This document shows, piece by piece, positions 1 to 6,081 of a stretch of 64,000 nt of DNA (positions are counted from its first letter, which is position 1; every line of letters starts with the position of its first letter). The notes under the pieces were generated by a model. It did not search any database. It was not told where the DNA came from and was given only the letters and a program-made list of their open reading frames with translations. The translations under genes and the position numbers were made by a program. Source of the stretch: Paenibacillus sp. PvR098 (GTDB lineage: Bacteria > Bacillota > Bacilli > Paenibacillales > NBRC-103111). The DNA is taken from the NCBI RefSeq assembly GCF_017833255.1, contig NZ_JAFIBU010000001.1, positions 372,001 through 436,000 of the forward strand, in the 5' to 3' direction.

Positions 1-13
1 CTAGAGGTGTATT

Positions 14-526
14 ATGGGGAAGAACCGCAATATTGTGCTGATCGGTATGATGGGATCAGGCAAGACTACCGTAGGACAAGCGCTGTCTGCCAAACTGGGC
101 TGGACGTATATAGACACGGACTCGGAGATCGTACGAAGCCAAGGTATGAGCATCAGCGAAATGTTTGCAAAACAGGGAGAAGAGGCGTTTCGACGGGCGG
201 AAAGTGATACCATAGGGGATGTGCTGAGAGGAAGCAAGCAGGTTATCGCAACGGGTGGCGGAGCGGTACTGCTTGAACAAAACCGGCACGCCATGAACGA
301 GAACGGCTTTGTCGTTGCTCTCTCGGCATCGGTAGAGACGATCATCGAGCGCGTAAGAGGGGATCAAAACCGTCCGCTGCTTCAGGGTAATTTGGAGGAA
401 CGGGTAAATCATATTGTGGTAAGCCGGAAGCACGCTTATGACTTTGCCGATTTAAAGGTGGATACGGACGGTCTACCGGTAGACCGCATCATCGATGTGA
501 TATGCAGCGCGATGGGAAATGCTTAG
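14..526 (+). CDS. aroK: Shikimate kinase
   Basis: Phosphorylates shikimate at the 3-hydroxyl with ATP, the fifth step of the chorismate pathway, in the cytosol. The 170-residue length is normal for the family. A Walker A loop (GMMGSGKTTVG, residues about 11-21), the shikimate-binding DTD near residue 36 and the ATGGGA motif near residue 80 are visible, as is the RPLL lid region near residue 120. The ATG at 14 follows GAGGTG. aroA, the next enzyme of the pathway, lies 1.2 kb downstream. The last four bases overlap the stop of the convergent rhodanese gene. Confidence 0.95.
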   Translation: MGKNRNIVLIGMMGSGKTTVGQALSAKLGWTYIDTDSEIVRSQGMSISEMFAKQGEEAFRRAESDTIGDVLRGSKQVIATGGGAVLLEQNRHAMNENGFVVALSASVETIIERVRGDQNRPLLQGNLEERVNHIVVSRKHAYDFADLKVDTDGLPVDRIIDVICSAMGNA

Positions 527-816
527 AGCGATTCCCATTCCAGCATGCCGCCGGTCATGTTTTTGAGCCCTTTGAGGCCCTGGGCTTCAAGATATTCATA
601 AGCACGACTGCTGCGGTTGCCGCTGCGGCATACAAGAATCGTTTCTCCAAGCTGCGGGATGTCTGCTAACCGCTCGGGAATTTGCATCAAAGGGATGGAT
701 TTGGCACCTGGGATCATACCAAGAGCGATTTCCTCCGGTTCACGGACATCGATAATATGAAGCTCCTCGCCGTTTGCGAGTCTTTGTTTGATTTCTTCTG
801 GAGTAATAGTCTGCAT
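523..816 (-). CDS. Rhodanese-like domain protein
   Basis: A single-domain rhodanese of 97 residues, probably a cytosolic sulfur carrier or persulfide transferase. The active-site loop CRSGNRS with its Cys, the DVREPEE motif and the GGMLEW C-terminus are typical. I chose the ATG at 816 because AAGGAGGA lies 7 bases upstream; a longer reading to 867 lacks such a site. The gene is convergent with aroK, overlapping by four bases, so antisense read-through in both directions is possible. The physiological sulfur acceptor cannot be told from sequence. Confidence 0.9.
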   Translation of the reverse strand: MQTITPEEIKQRLANGEELHIIDVREPEEIALGMIPGAKSIPLMQIPERLADIPQLGETILVCRSGNRSSRAYEYLEAQGLKGLKNMTGGMLEWESL

Positions 817-929
817 GAAAAAGTCCTCCTTCAATGTATGGGCCGTATGGCCGACTGCATTCATCATAATGAATAAATGGAAGTCGTGTCAAACCTGTAA
901 TGCCGTGTACTTCAGGAGGGATATGGGGA

Positions 930-1316
930 ATGACAGCAGTATACATAGGTCTGGCGGGAATGGCGGGAGCCTTATCGCGCTATGGCATATCTCTTGCCCT
1001 AAACAACGGGGTTAGCTCCTATCTTCCCTGGGGGACGCTGCTGTGCAATCTTGCCGGCTGCCTGCTGTTAGGGAAATTGGCTTACTCGGAGTGGCTTGCC
1101 CGTTATCCAAAGGCAAGGGCTGCCGTAACGACGGGATTTATCGGTTCGTTCACGACATTTTCAACCTTAAGCTGGGAGTTCTTTGAATTGCTGGAGCATC
1201 GGCTTTATGCCAGTGCCGTACTGTATTTTTTGTTCAGCTTATGGGGTGGGCTGCTGTGCATTCATCTCGGCAAGCGCGCCAATTTTTTGCGTTTGAAAAG
1301 GGGTTCTTCCGAGTGA
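930..1316 (+). CDS. crcB1: Fluoride ion channel, first copy
   Basis: Fluc/CrcB family membrane channel that exports fluoride; 128 residues with four hydrophobic helices. The family motifs GGxxGALxRY near the N-terminus, LxxNLxGCxLLG and GFxGSFTTFSTLSWE (with the conserved TFS turn) are all readable. The ATG at 930 sits 11 bases after AGGAGGG; an upstream in-frame start at 900 has no ribosome binding site. Its stop overlaps the start of a second copy (TGATG), so the two proteins are translationally coupled. Firmicutes often carry such pairs, which may form heterodimers. Confidence 0.93.
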   Translation: MTAVYIGLAGMAGALSRYGISLALNNGVSSYLPWGTLLCNLAGCLLLGKLAYSEWLARYPKARAAVTTGFIGSFTTFSTLSWEFFELLEHRLYASAVLYFLFSLWGGLLCIHLGKRANFLRLKRGSSE

Positions 1317-1675
1317 TGTCGAATACATTATTGAACATGCTTTTGGTGGGAGCAGGAGGCTTTGCGGGAGCGGTCAGCCGATATTGGATGAGCGGCCGGA
1401 TTGCCCAGCGCTTTCCCGGGTTGATTCCTTACGGTACGCTTTCGGTCAATGTTCTCGGCTCCTTTATGCTTGGATGGTTTTTAGGTCATGGAGCGGATGC
1501 CTGGATGACCGCGCTGTTCGGAAGTGGATTTATGGGCGCGTTCACGACATTTTCTACCTTTAAATTGGAGTCTGAGGGGCTACTGTCGCAAGGCCGTAAA
1601 CGTTCAGCTTGGTTATATATGGGGCTCACTTATACAATGGGCTTTGCTTTTCTATATTTAGGATATGCTATATAA
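1316..1675 (+). CDS. crcB2: Fluoride ion channel, second copy
   Basis: A second Fluc/CrcB protein of 119 residues with four membrane helices, carrying GGFAGAVSRYW near the N-terminus, the VNVLGSFMLG helix and GFMGAFTTFSTFKLE. Its ATG overlaps the TGA of the first copy. The two copies are clearly homologous but diverged, as in the paired fluoride channels of other Bacillales. No fluoride riboswitch could be recognised in the roughly 110 bases upstream of the first copy. aroA follows after 15 bases and may be read from the same transcript. Confidence 0.93.
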   Translation: MSNTLLNMLLVGAGGFAGAVSRYWMSGRIAQRFPGLIPYGTLSVNVLGSFMLGWFLGHGADAWMTALFGSGFMGAFTTFSTFKLESEGLLSQGRKRSAWLYMGLTYTMGFAFLYLGYAI

Positions 1676-1690
1676 GGAGAGATACATACG

Positions 1691-2986
1691 ATGAAAGCCA
1701 TTGTTAAACCTACGCCGCGCTTGGAAGGAACCATTAATGCATTGTCATCCAAAAACTATACGACTCGTTATCTGTTGATTGGAGCATTGGCGGATGGAAC
1801 CAGTACGGTATATTACCCGGCTCACAGCGAAGACAGCGATGCTATGCGCCGCTGCATCCGGGATTTGGGCGCGGTCATTGAAGAGGACGAAGAGAAAATG
1901 ACGATTCGCGGCTTCGGCCGTAATCCTAAACATGTGAAAGAATTGAATGTGGGCAATGCGGGGGCTGTTTTGCGTTTTCTGATGTCTGTTGCTGCGTTTT
2001 GCCCGGAAGTAACTTTTGTTAATTCATATCCGGATTCGTTAGGAAAAAGACCTCATGACGATCTGATTGACTCTCTGCAGCAAATGGGTATCCAGGTGGA
2101 GCACCGAGAGGGCAAACTCCCCATCACGATCCGTGGAGGAAAGCCTCGAGGCGGGAAGATTACTGTGTCTGGCAATGTCAGTTCGCAATTTTTAAGCTCA
2201 CTGCTGTTCACGATGCCACTTTTGGAAGAAGACAGCGAAATAACGGTTCTCCATGACTTGAAGTCGAAGGTCATCGTAGGGCAGACGCTGGAGGTCATTG
2301 CGCAAGCAGGCATTAAGATCGAAGCTTCTGAGGATCTGATGCACTACAAAATTCCAGGAGGACAGCAATATTCACCTCAGAAGTATGTTGTACAAGGCGA
2401 TTATCCGGGCTCTGCGGCCATTTTGGCTGCTGCAAGCGTTACGAATTCGGATGTCACGGTACTTCGTCTTTCCGAGAACAGCAAGCAGGGGGAGCGGGCT
2501 GTGGTGGACGTGCTGCGGGCGATGGGTGTGGACTTGACCCACGAGAACGATGTTGTTCGCGTACGCGGCAACCAAATGCTGAAAGCCGGTGAGTTCGACG
2601 GCGATCATTTTACCGATGGCGTTCTGGCCATGGTGGCGGCCTCCCTGTTCGCCGAAGGCACTTCCCGTTTCTACAACGTAGAGAACCTTCGATATAAGGA
2701 ATGTGACCGGATCACTGACTTCGTTACGGAGCTGCGTAAAGCAGGTGCTGACGTAGAGGAAAGACAGAGTGAAATTATTGTCCACGGCCGCCCTCAAGGT
2801 ATTACCGGGGGTGTGGAAATCAATGCGCATTACGATCATCGCGTGATTATGGCACTGACGGTTGCAGGCTTGCGGTCAGAGAAAGGCCTCATCATTAACG
2901 ATGCGCATCATGTGGCCAAGTCCTACCCGCAATATTTTGATCATTTAGTATCTCTGGGCGCGCAGATTGAGCTTGTACAGGAATAG
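1691..2986 (+). CDS. aroA: 3-phosphoshikimate 1-carboxyvinyltransferase (EPSP synthase)
   Basis: Transfers the enolpyruvyl group from PEP to shikimate 3-phosphate, step six of the chorismate pathway. The protein has 431 residues, the usual length. Expected catalytic residues are present: Lys21 in SSKNYTTR, Arg in LGKRPHDDL, Asp in FTDGVLAM, and Glu and Arg in YKECDR, plus Lys in HVAKSYPQY. The phosphoenolpyruvate loop reads VGNAGAVLRFL (residues 87-97), so the positions equivalent to E. coli Thr97 and Pro101 are Ala and Phe. These positions are known to affect glyphosate binding; the effect here is unknown. The ATG follows AAGGAGAG. Confidence 0.94.
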   Translation: MKAIVKPTPRLEGTINALSSKNYTTRYLLIGALADGTSTVYYPAHSEDSDAMRRCIRDLGAVIEEDEEKMTIRGFGRNPKHVKELNVGNAGAVLRFLMSVAAFCPEVTFVNSYPDSLGKRPHDDLIDSLQQMGIQVEHREGKLPITIRGGKPRGGKITVSGNVSSQFLSSLLFTMPLLEEDSEITVLHDLKSKVIVGQTLEVIAQAGIKIEASEDLMHYKIPGGQQYSPQKYVVQGDYPGSAAILAAASVTNSDVTVLRLSENSKQGERAVVDVLRAMGVDLTHENDVVRVRGNQMLKAGEFDGDHFTDGVLAMVAASLFAEGTSRFYNVENLRYKECDRITDFVTELRKAGADVEERQSEIIVHGRPQGITGGVEINAHYDHRVIMALTVAGLRSEKGLIINDAHHVAKSYPQYFDHLVSLGAQIELVQE

Positions 2987-3038
2987 AGAAGATCAAGTGT
3001 TTATTTATAATCCGTTTATGGCAAGGCGGTGGTGATCG

Positions 3039-3887
3039 ATGACCATCTTGTGGAAAGGAATTCAAGTTACGTTAGGTTTGTTTCTGATGGCGGGGCTGTT
3101 ATTCGCCAGCGGTGTATTTGCCGTATTGCTTTACGCCAAAATTACCGGACAAACATGGTTTGATGAACCGGTATTAAGCGGGACCGTTATCTACGCGGGC
3201 CAAGCAGGACAGGGAAGGCCGACCCCGGGCGGAAATAACGCCAATGCTGCTGCAGCCTCGGATAAGCCGGCAGAACCAAGGCCCAAGAGCGCTATGCTGG
3301 AGGCCCCGGTTGTTCGTCAGCTTCCGGAACTTCCTTCCGGCTGCGAGGTAACGAGTCTTACTATGCTCCTTCAATACTACGGCGTGGACAAATCGAAAAT
3401 GGAGCTAGCCCAAGAGATGAAACGGGATGAGACGCCAATCCGATACAACAAAGATGGTTCTATCGCATTTTGGGGTAACCCGAACTTGGGATTTGTCGGT
3501 GAGGTGACTGGGGCTGCCAAAGGCTTCGGCATTTATCATACCGCCTTGTACGATTTGCTGGAGGCTTATGTGCCTACGGCTGTCGATATGACCCGGGAGC
3601 CCTTCTCTAAGCTGGAGGATCAATTGATTCAAGGGATTCCTTCTGTCGTTTGGACGACCATAGATTACAAAGTACCAAGTAAATGGGTTGTGTGGGATAC
3701 GTCGATCGGACCTATTCAAACGACTTTCATGGAGCATGCCGTACTGCTGGTAGGATTTGACGAGGAGTTTGTGTATGTGAATGACCCGCTTTCGGGAAAA
3801 GGCAAGCACAAAATTGAAAAAGCGCGTTTCTTGGCTATCTGGGAAGCGATGGGAAGTCAAGCGCTTAGCTATTCTAAAGCAAACTAA
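3039..3887 (+). CDS. Membrane-anchored C39-like cysteine peptidase family protein
   Basis: A 282-residue protein with one N-terminal hydrophobic helix (residues about 8-33), a low-complexity linker rich in Gly, Asn and Ala, and a C39-like peptidase domain (Peptidase_C39_2). The putative nucleophile is Cys in LPSGCEVTSLTMLLQYYG; the His is in FMEHAVLLVGFD and the Asp/Asn in VYVNDPLSG. It is probably anchored in the membrane with the domain outside the cell. No bacteriocin or ABC transporter genes lie nearby, so a processing role is not implied. The start follows AAGGCGGTG. Confidence 0.78.
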   Translation: MTILWKGIQVTLGLFLMAGLLFASGVFAVLLYAKITGQTWFDEPVLSGTVIYAGQAGQGRPTPGGNNANAAAASDKPAEPRPKSAMLEAPVVRQLPELPSGCEVTSLTMLLQYYGVDKSKMELAQEMKRDETPIRYNKDGSIAFWGNPNLGFVGEVTGAAKGFGIYHTALYDLLEAYVPTAVDMTREPFSKLEDQLIQGIPSVVWTTIDYKVPSKWVVWDTSIGPIQTTFMEHAVLLVGFDEEFVYVNDPLSGKGKHKIEKARFLAIWEAMGSQALSYSKAN

Positions 3888-3912
3888 TAAGGTGTGATAA
3901 GGAGTGAGCAGG

Positions 3913-4341
3913 ATGTCGTTTCAAAATCCGTCTCGTGAGGCTATTAAAGAAATATTGATGAATGCGAAGAACATTGCTGTAGTTGGATTGTCTGATAAGC
4001 CTGACCGGGAGTCTTATATGGTGTCAGAGGCTATGCAAAAGAAAGGCTACCGCATCATTCCGGTAAACCCAATGGTCAGCGGTACGATCCTGGGTGAAAC
4101 TTGCTACAGCTCGCTTACGGATATCCCTGAGCCGGTTGATATCGTCAACGTCTTTCGGAGAAGTGAACAAACGGTACCTGTAGCCGAGGAAGCAGTGCGT
4201 ATCGGAGCCAAAGTGATTTGGCTGCAGCTCGGCGTTTTCAATGAAGAAGCGGCGGAAGTTGCCAAAGCCGGAGGACTGGAAGTTGTGATGGATCGCTGCA
4301 TTAAGGTGGAGGACTCCATTCTGCTGCCAGGAGGGAAATAA
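3913..4341 (+). CDS. CoA-binding domain protein (YccU type)
   Basis: A 142-residue single CoA-binding (Rossmann-like) domain protein. The region IAVVGLSDKPDRESYMVSEA and the later VDIVNVFRR and KVIWLQLGV segments match the family that resembles the CoA-binding part of succinyl-CoA synthetase. The ATG at 3913 lies 8 bases after AAGGAG; the in-frame GTG at 3904 sits on top of that site and is not used here. thiE follows one base after the stop, so the two are likely translationally coupled. Cellular role is not established for the family. Confidence 0.85.
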   Translation: MSFQNPSREAIKEILMNAKNIAVVGLSDKPDRESYMVSEAMQKKGYRIIPVNPMVSGTILGETCYSSLTDIPEPVDIVNVFRRSEQTVPVAEEAVRIGAKVIWLQLGVFNEEAAEVAKAGGLEVVMDRCIKVEDSILLPGGK

Positions 4342-4342
4342 G

Positions 4343-4990
4343 TTGTTTCGGGAAAATATACAAGAGCGTTTAGCAGTTTATTTGGTTATGGGATTGGATT
4401 CATATGAGGGAAGAACTGCACTGGAAACAGCGAAAGCCGCTTTGGAAGGCGGCATTACGATGCTGCAGCTGCGTGAAAAGCAGGCGCCGCTGTCCCGGGT
4501 GCTCACTGAAGCTCGAGTGATCCGAGAATTATGCCGGGAATACGGAGTCCCCTTCCTCGTCAACGACAGGGTGGATGTAGCTCTGCTGCTTGAAGCCGAT
4601 GGCGTTCATGTTGGCCAAGACGATATTCCAGGGAGAGAAGCCCGTAGACTTCTTGGTCATGATGCGATCGTGGGTATCTCTGCGAGTTCAATGGAAGAAG
4701 CGGAATGGGCGATGGAAAATGGGGCCGATTATCTGGGTGTTGGGGCCATTTATGCTACGCTGACCAAAGGCGATGCAGGTGAGCCGATCGGAACCGAATT
4801 AATAGGCCGGATCAAGAAGCGCTGGGGCCGTATTCCTATGGTTGGCATCGGCGGAATCGAACATGGCCGCGCCGCTTCCGTCGTAGAGGCTGGTGCAGAT
4901 GGCGTAGCCGTTGTTTCCGCTGTCGTCCGGAGCCAAGATCCGCGTCATGCTGCCGAACGCTTAAAGCAGGAAGTGCTTGGCGTGAATTGA
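4343..4990 (+). CDS. thiE: Thiamine-phosphate synthase
   Basis: Joins hydroxymethylpyrimidine pyrophosphate and thiazole phosphate to thiamine phosphate. The 215-residue TIM barrel has the motifs MLQLREK, VNDRVDVALLLEADGVHVGQDD, GVGAIYATLTKGDAG (phosphate loop) and MVGIGGI. The start is TTG at 4343, seven bases after AGGAGGG. No other thiamine gene or TPP riboswitch is visible nearby, so this gene stands apart from the rest of the pathway. A TenI-like aminase role is less likely because the ThiE loop with TKxDA is intact. Confidence 0.9.
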   Translation: MFRENIQERLAVYLVMGLDSYEGRTALETAKAALEGGITMLQLREKQAPLSRVLTEARVIRELCREYGVPFLVNDRVDVALLLEADGVHVGQDDIPGREARRLLGHDAIVGISASSMEEAEWAMENGADYLGVGAIYATLTKGDAGEPIGTELIGRIKKRWGRIPMVGIGGIEHGRAASVVEAGADGVAVVSAVVRSQDPRHAAERLKQEVLGVN

Positions 4991-4995
4991 CGCTT

Positions 4996-5024
4996 TTCAA
5001 AAAAAAGATCCGATCAGTTATAAA
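4996..5024 (+). promoter_or_regulatory. Candidate sigma-A promoter for the repeat protein
   Basis: TTCAAA, 17 bases, then TATAAA (5019-5024). If used, transcription would start near 5031, inside the anti-Shine-Dalgarno arm at 5026-5038, so this transcript could not form the full masking helix. The -35 match is only moderate. Confidence 0.4.
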
Positions 5025-5025
5025 A

Positions 5026-5118
5026 AAAATCCTCCTTGAAGAAAATAAGAAAAGCTTTCGGAATGGAACGGACGAATGCACCCGGAACCGGAAGACTTCT
5101 CAATACAAGGAGGATTTT
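5026..5118 (+). promoter_or_regulatory. Inverted repeat masking the ribosome binding site
   Basis: The 13 bases AAAATCCTCCTTG at 5026-5038 are perfectly complementary to CAAGGAGGATTTT at 5106-5118, which is the Shine-Dalgarno sequence of the repeat-protein gene starting at 5122. A read-through transcript from thiE would fold into a helix hiding the ribosome binding site, with a 67-base loop that contains smaller possible hairpins. Complementarity is seen directly; regulation is inferred. Confidence 0.6.
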
Positions 5119-5121
5119 CTC

Positions 5122-5943
5122 ATGTACAACCAACAAGGCTATCAAAACAGCTTTCAAAATCAGATGGGAGCTAACACCAGCTCTCAATCCCGCCAAGCCA
5201 GATACCAACCGGCAGGCTCGGTTCAATCCCAGTATAACCAATCCTTGAACCAAGGAACGAACAGCCAATTCTCCGCAGGGATGAACCAGTCTAACGGTTC
5301 CCTGCAGAATACGGCATCGTACCAAACGGCTAACTACCGCGGTAACCAACAAGGTCACGACGCGTATCTGCGTGCTGATTCCACTCAGCCATCCCAAAGT
5401 CAATACGGGATCGGCGCCAGTCAGATGGGAATGGGAGCAAGCCAACTAGGCAATCAATTGAGTTCTTCCTACAACACAACAGGAATGAACCAACAATTCG
5501 GCGCTTCCAATCAGCAATACGGCCAAAACCAAAACCCACAATCTTTTCACACGGCTAACTACCGCGGGGATCAATCAGGTCATGATGCCTACCTCCGCGC
5601 GGATTCCACGCAGCCGGCTCAAAGTCAATACGGCATCGGCGCAAGCCAAATGGGAATGGGAATGGGTACAAATAACCAACTTGGAATGGGTACTAGCCAA
5701 ATGGGGATGGGAATAACCCAAATGGGCAATCAAATGAGTTCTTCCTACAACACAACAGGAATGAACCAACAATTCGGTGCTTCCAATCAGCAATACGGCC
5801 AAAACCAAAACCCACAAACCTTTCACACGGCTAACTATCGTGGAGATCAACCAGCTCATGACGCATACCTGCGCGCAGACTCCACACAGCCTTCTCAAAG
5901 TCAATTGGGCATGAGCACAAACAATATGGGCTACAGCAGGTAA
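5122..5943 (+). CDS. Q/N/G-rich repeat protein of unknown function
   Basis: A 273-residue low-complexity protein rich in Gln, Asn, Ser, Gly, Met and Tyr, with no signal peptide or membrane helix. A unit containing TANYRGxQxxHDAYLRAD plus STQPxQSQ occurs three times (from residues 69, 144 and 236). Between the copies lie Met/Gly-rich GIGASQMGMG segments and a spacer containing YNTTGMNQQFGASNQQYGQN, present twice. The composition recalls spore coat or gamma-type small acid-soluble spore proteins, but the known SASP repeat is not present. The ATG at 5122 follows AAGGAGGA; the ORF can be read further upstream without a ribosome binding site. I do not recognise the family. Confidence 0.8.
   Translation: MYNQQGYQNSFQNQMGANTSSQSRQARYQPAGSVQSQYNQSLNQGTNSQFSAGMNQSNGSLQNTASYQTANYRGNQQGHDAYLRADSTQPSQSQYGIGASQMGMGASQLGNQLSSSYNTTGMNQQFGASNQQYGQNQNPQSFHTANYRGDQSGHDAYLRADSTQPAQSQYGIGASQMGMGMGTNNQLGMGTSQMGMGITQMGNQMSSSYNTTGMNQQFGASNQQYGQNQNPQTFHTANYRGDQPAHDAYLRADSTQPSQSQLGMSTNNMGYSR
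5326..5925 (+). repeat. Internal coding repeats in the Q/N-rich gene
   Basis: A block starting ACGGCTAACTA occurs at 5326, 5551 and 5827. The segment from 5449 is repeated almost unchanged from 5725, 276 bases (92 codons) later. In the roughly 95 bases from the GGCAATCAA start only a few bases differ, which suggests a recent in-frame duplication and possible length variation between strains. Confidence 0.85.
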
Positions 5944-5974
5944 CCAAGTATAATTCATAAAATGGCTTGAAGGA

Positions 5975-5999
5975 GGCGGACTTTTCAGTCCGTCTTTTT
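5975..5999 (+). terminator. Intrinsic terminator
   Basis: GGCGGAC at 5975-5981 pairs with GTCCGTC at 5988-5994 (one G-U), followed by TTTTTC. It ends the repeat-protein transcript. Confidence 0.8.
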
Positions 6000-6024
6000 C
6001 TCTATTACGGCTTCATTTCGCTGT

Positions 6025-6053
6025 TTGACAAAAGAGAGTCCAAGGCTTACCAT
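6025..6053 (+). promoter_or_regulatory. Sigma-A promoter of the PTS operon
   Basis: A perfect -35 TTGACA at 6025-6030, a 17-base spacer and TACCAT at 6048-6053. The TTG of this -35 box is also the first possible start of the PTS reading frame, which is why that long start is rejected. Confidence 0.7.
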
Positions 6054-6081
6054 CTTAATAGGAAAGGGGGAACGGCTTGCT

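Noticed and set aside
840..929. Fluoride riboswitch before the fluoride channels
   Set aside because: None of the conserved crcB-motif elements could be found between the rhodanese start and the first channel gene.
3039..3887. Bacteriocin-processing system around the C39-like protease
   Set aside because: No ABC transporter domain, double-glycine leader peptide or immunity gene is nearby.
5014..5445. Minus-strand open frame of 143 codons opposite the repeat protein
   Set aside because: It is a mirror of the repetitive coding sequence, has no ribosome binding site and reads as low-complexity hydrophobic residues.
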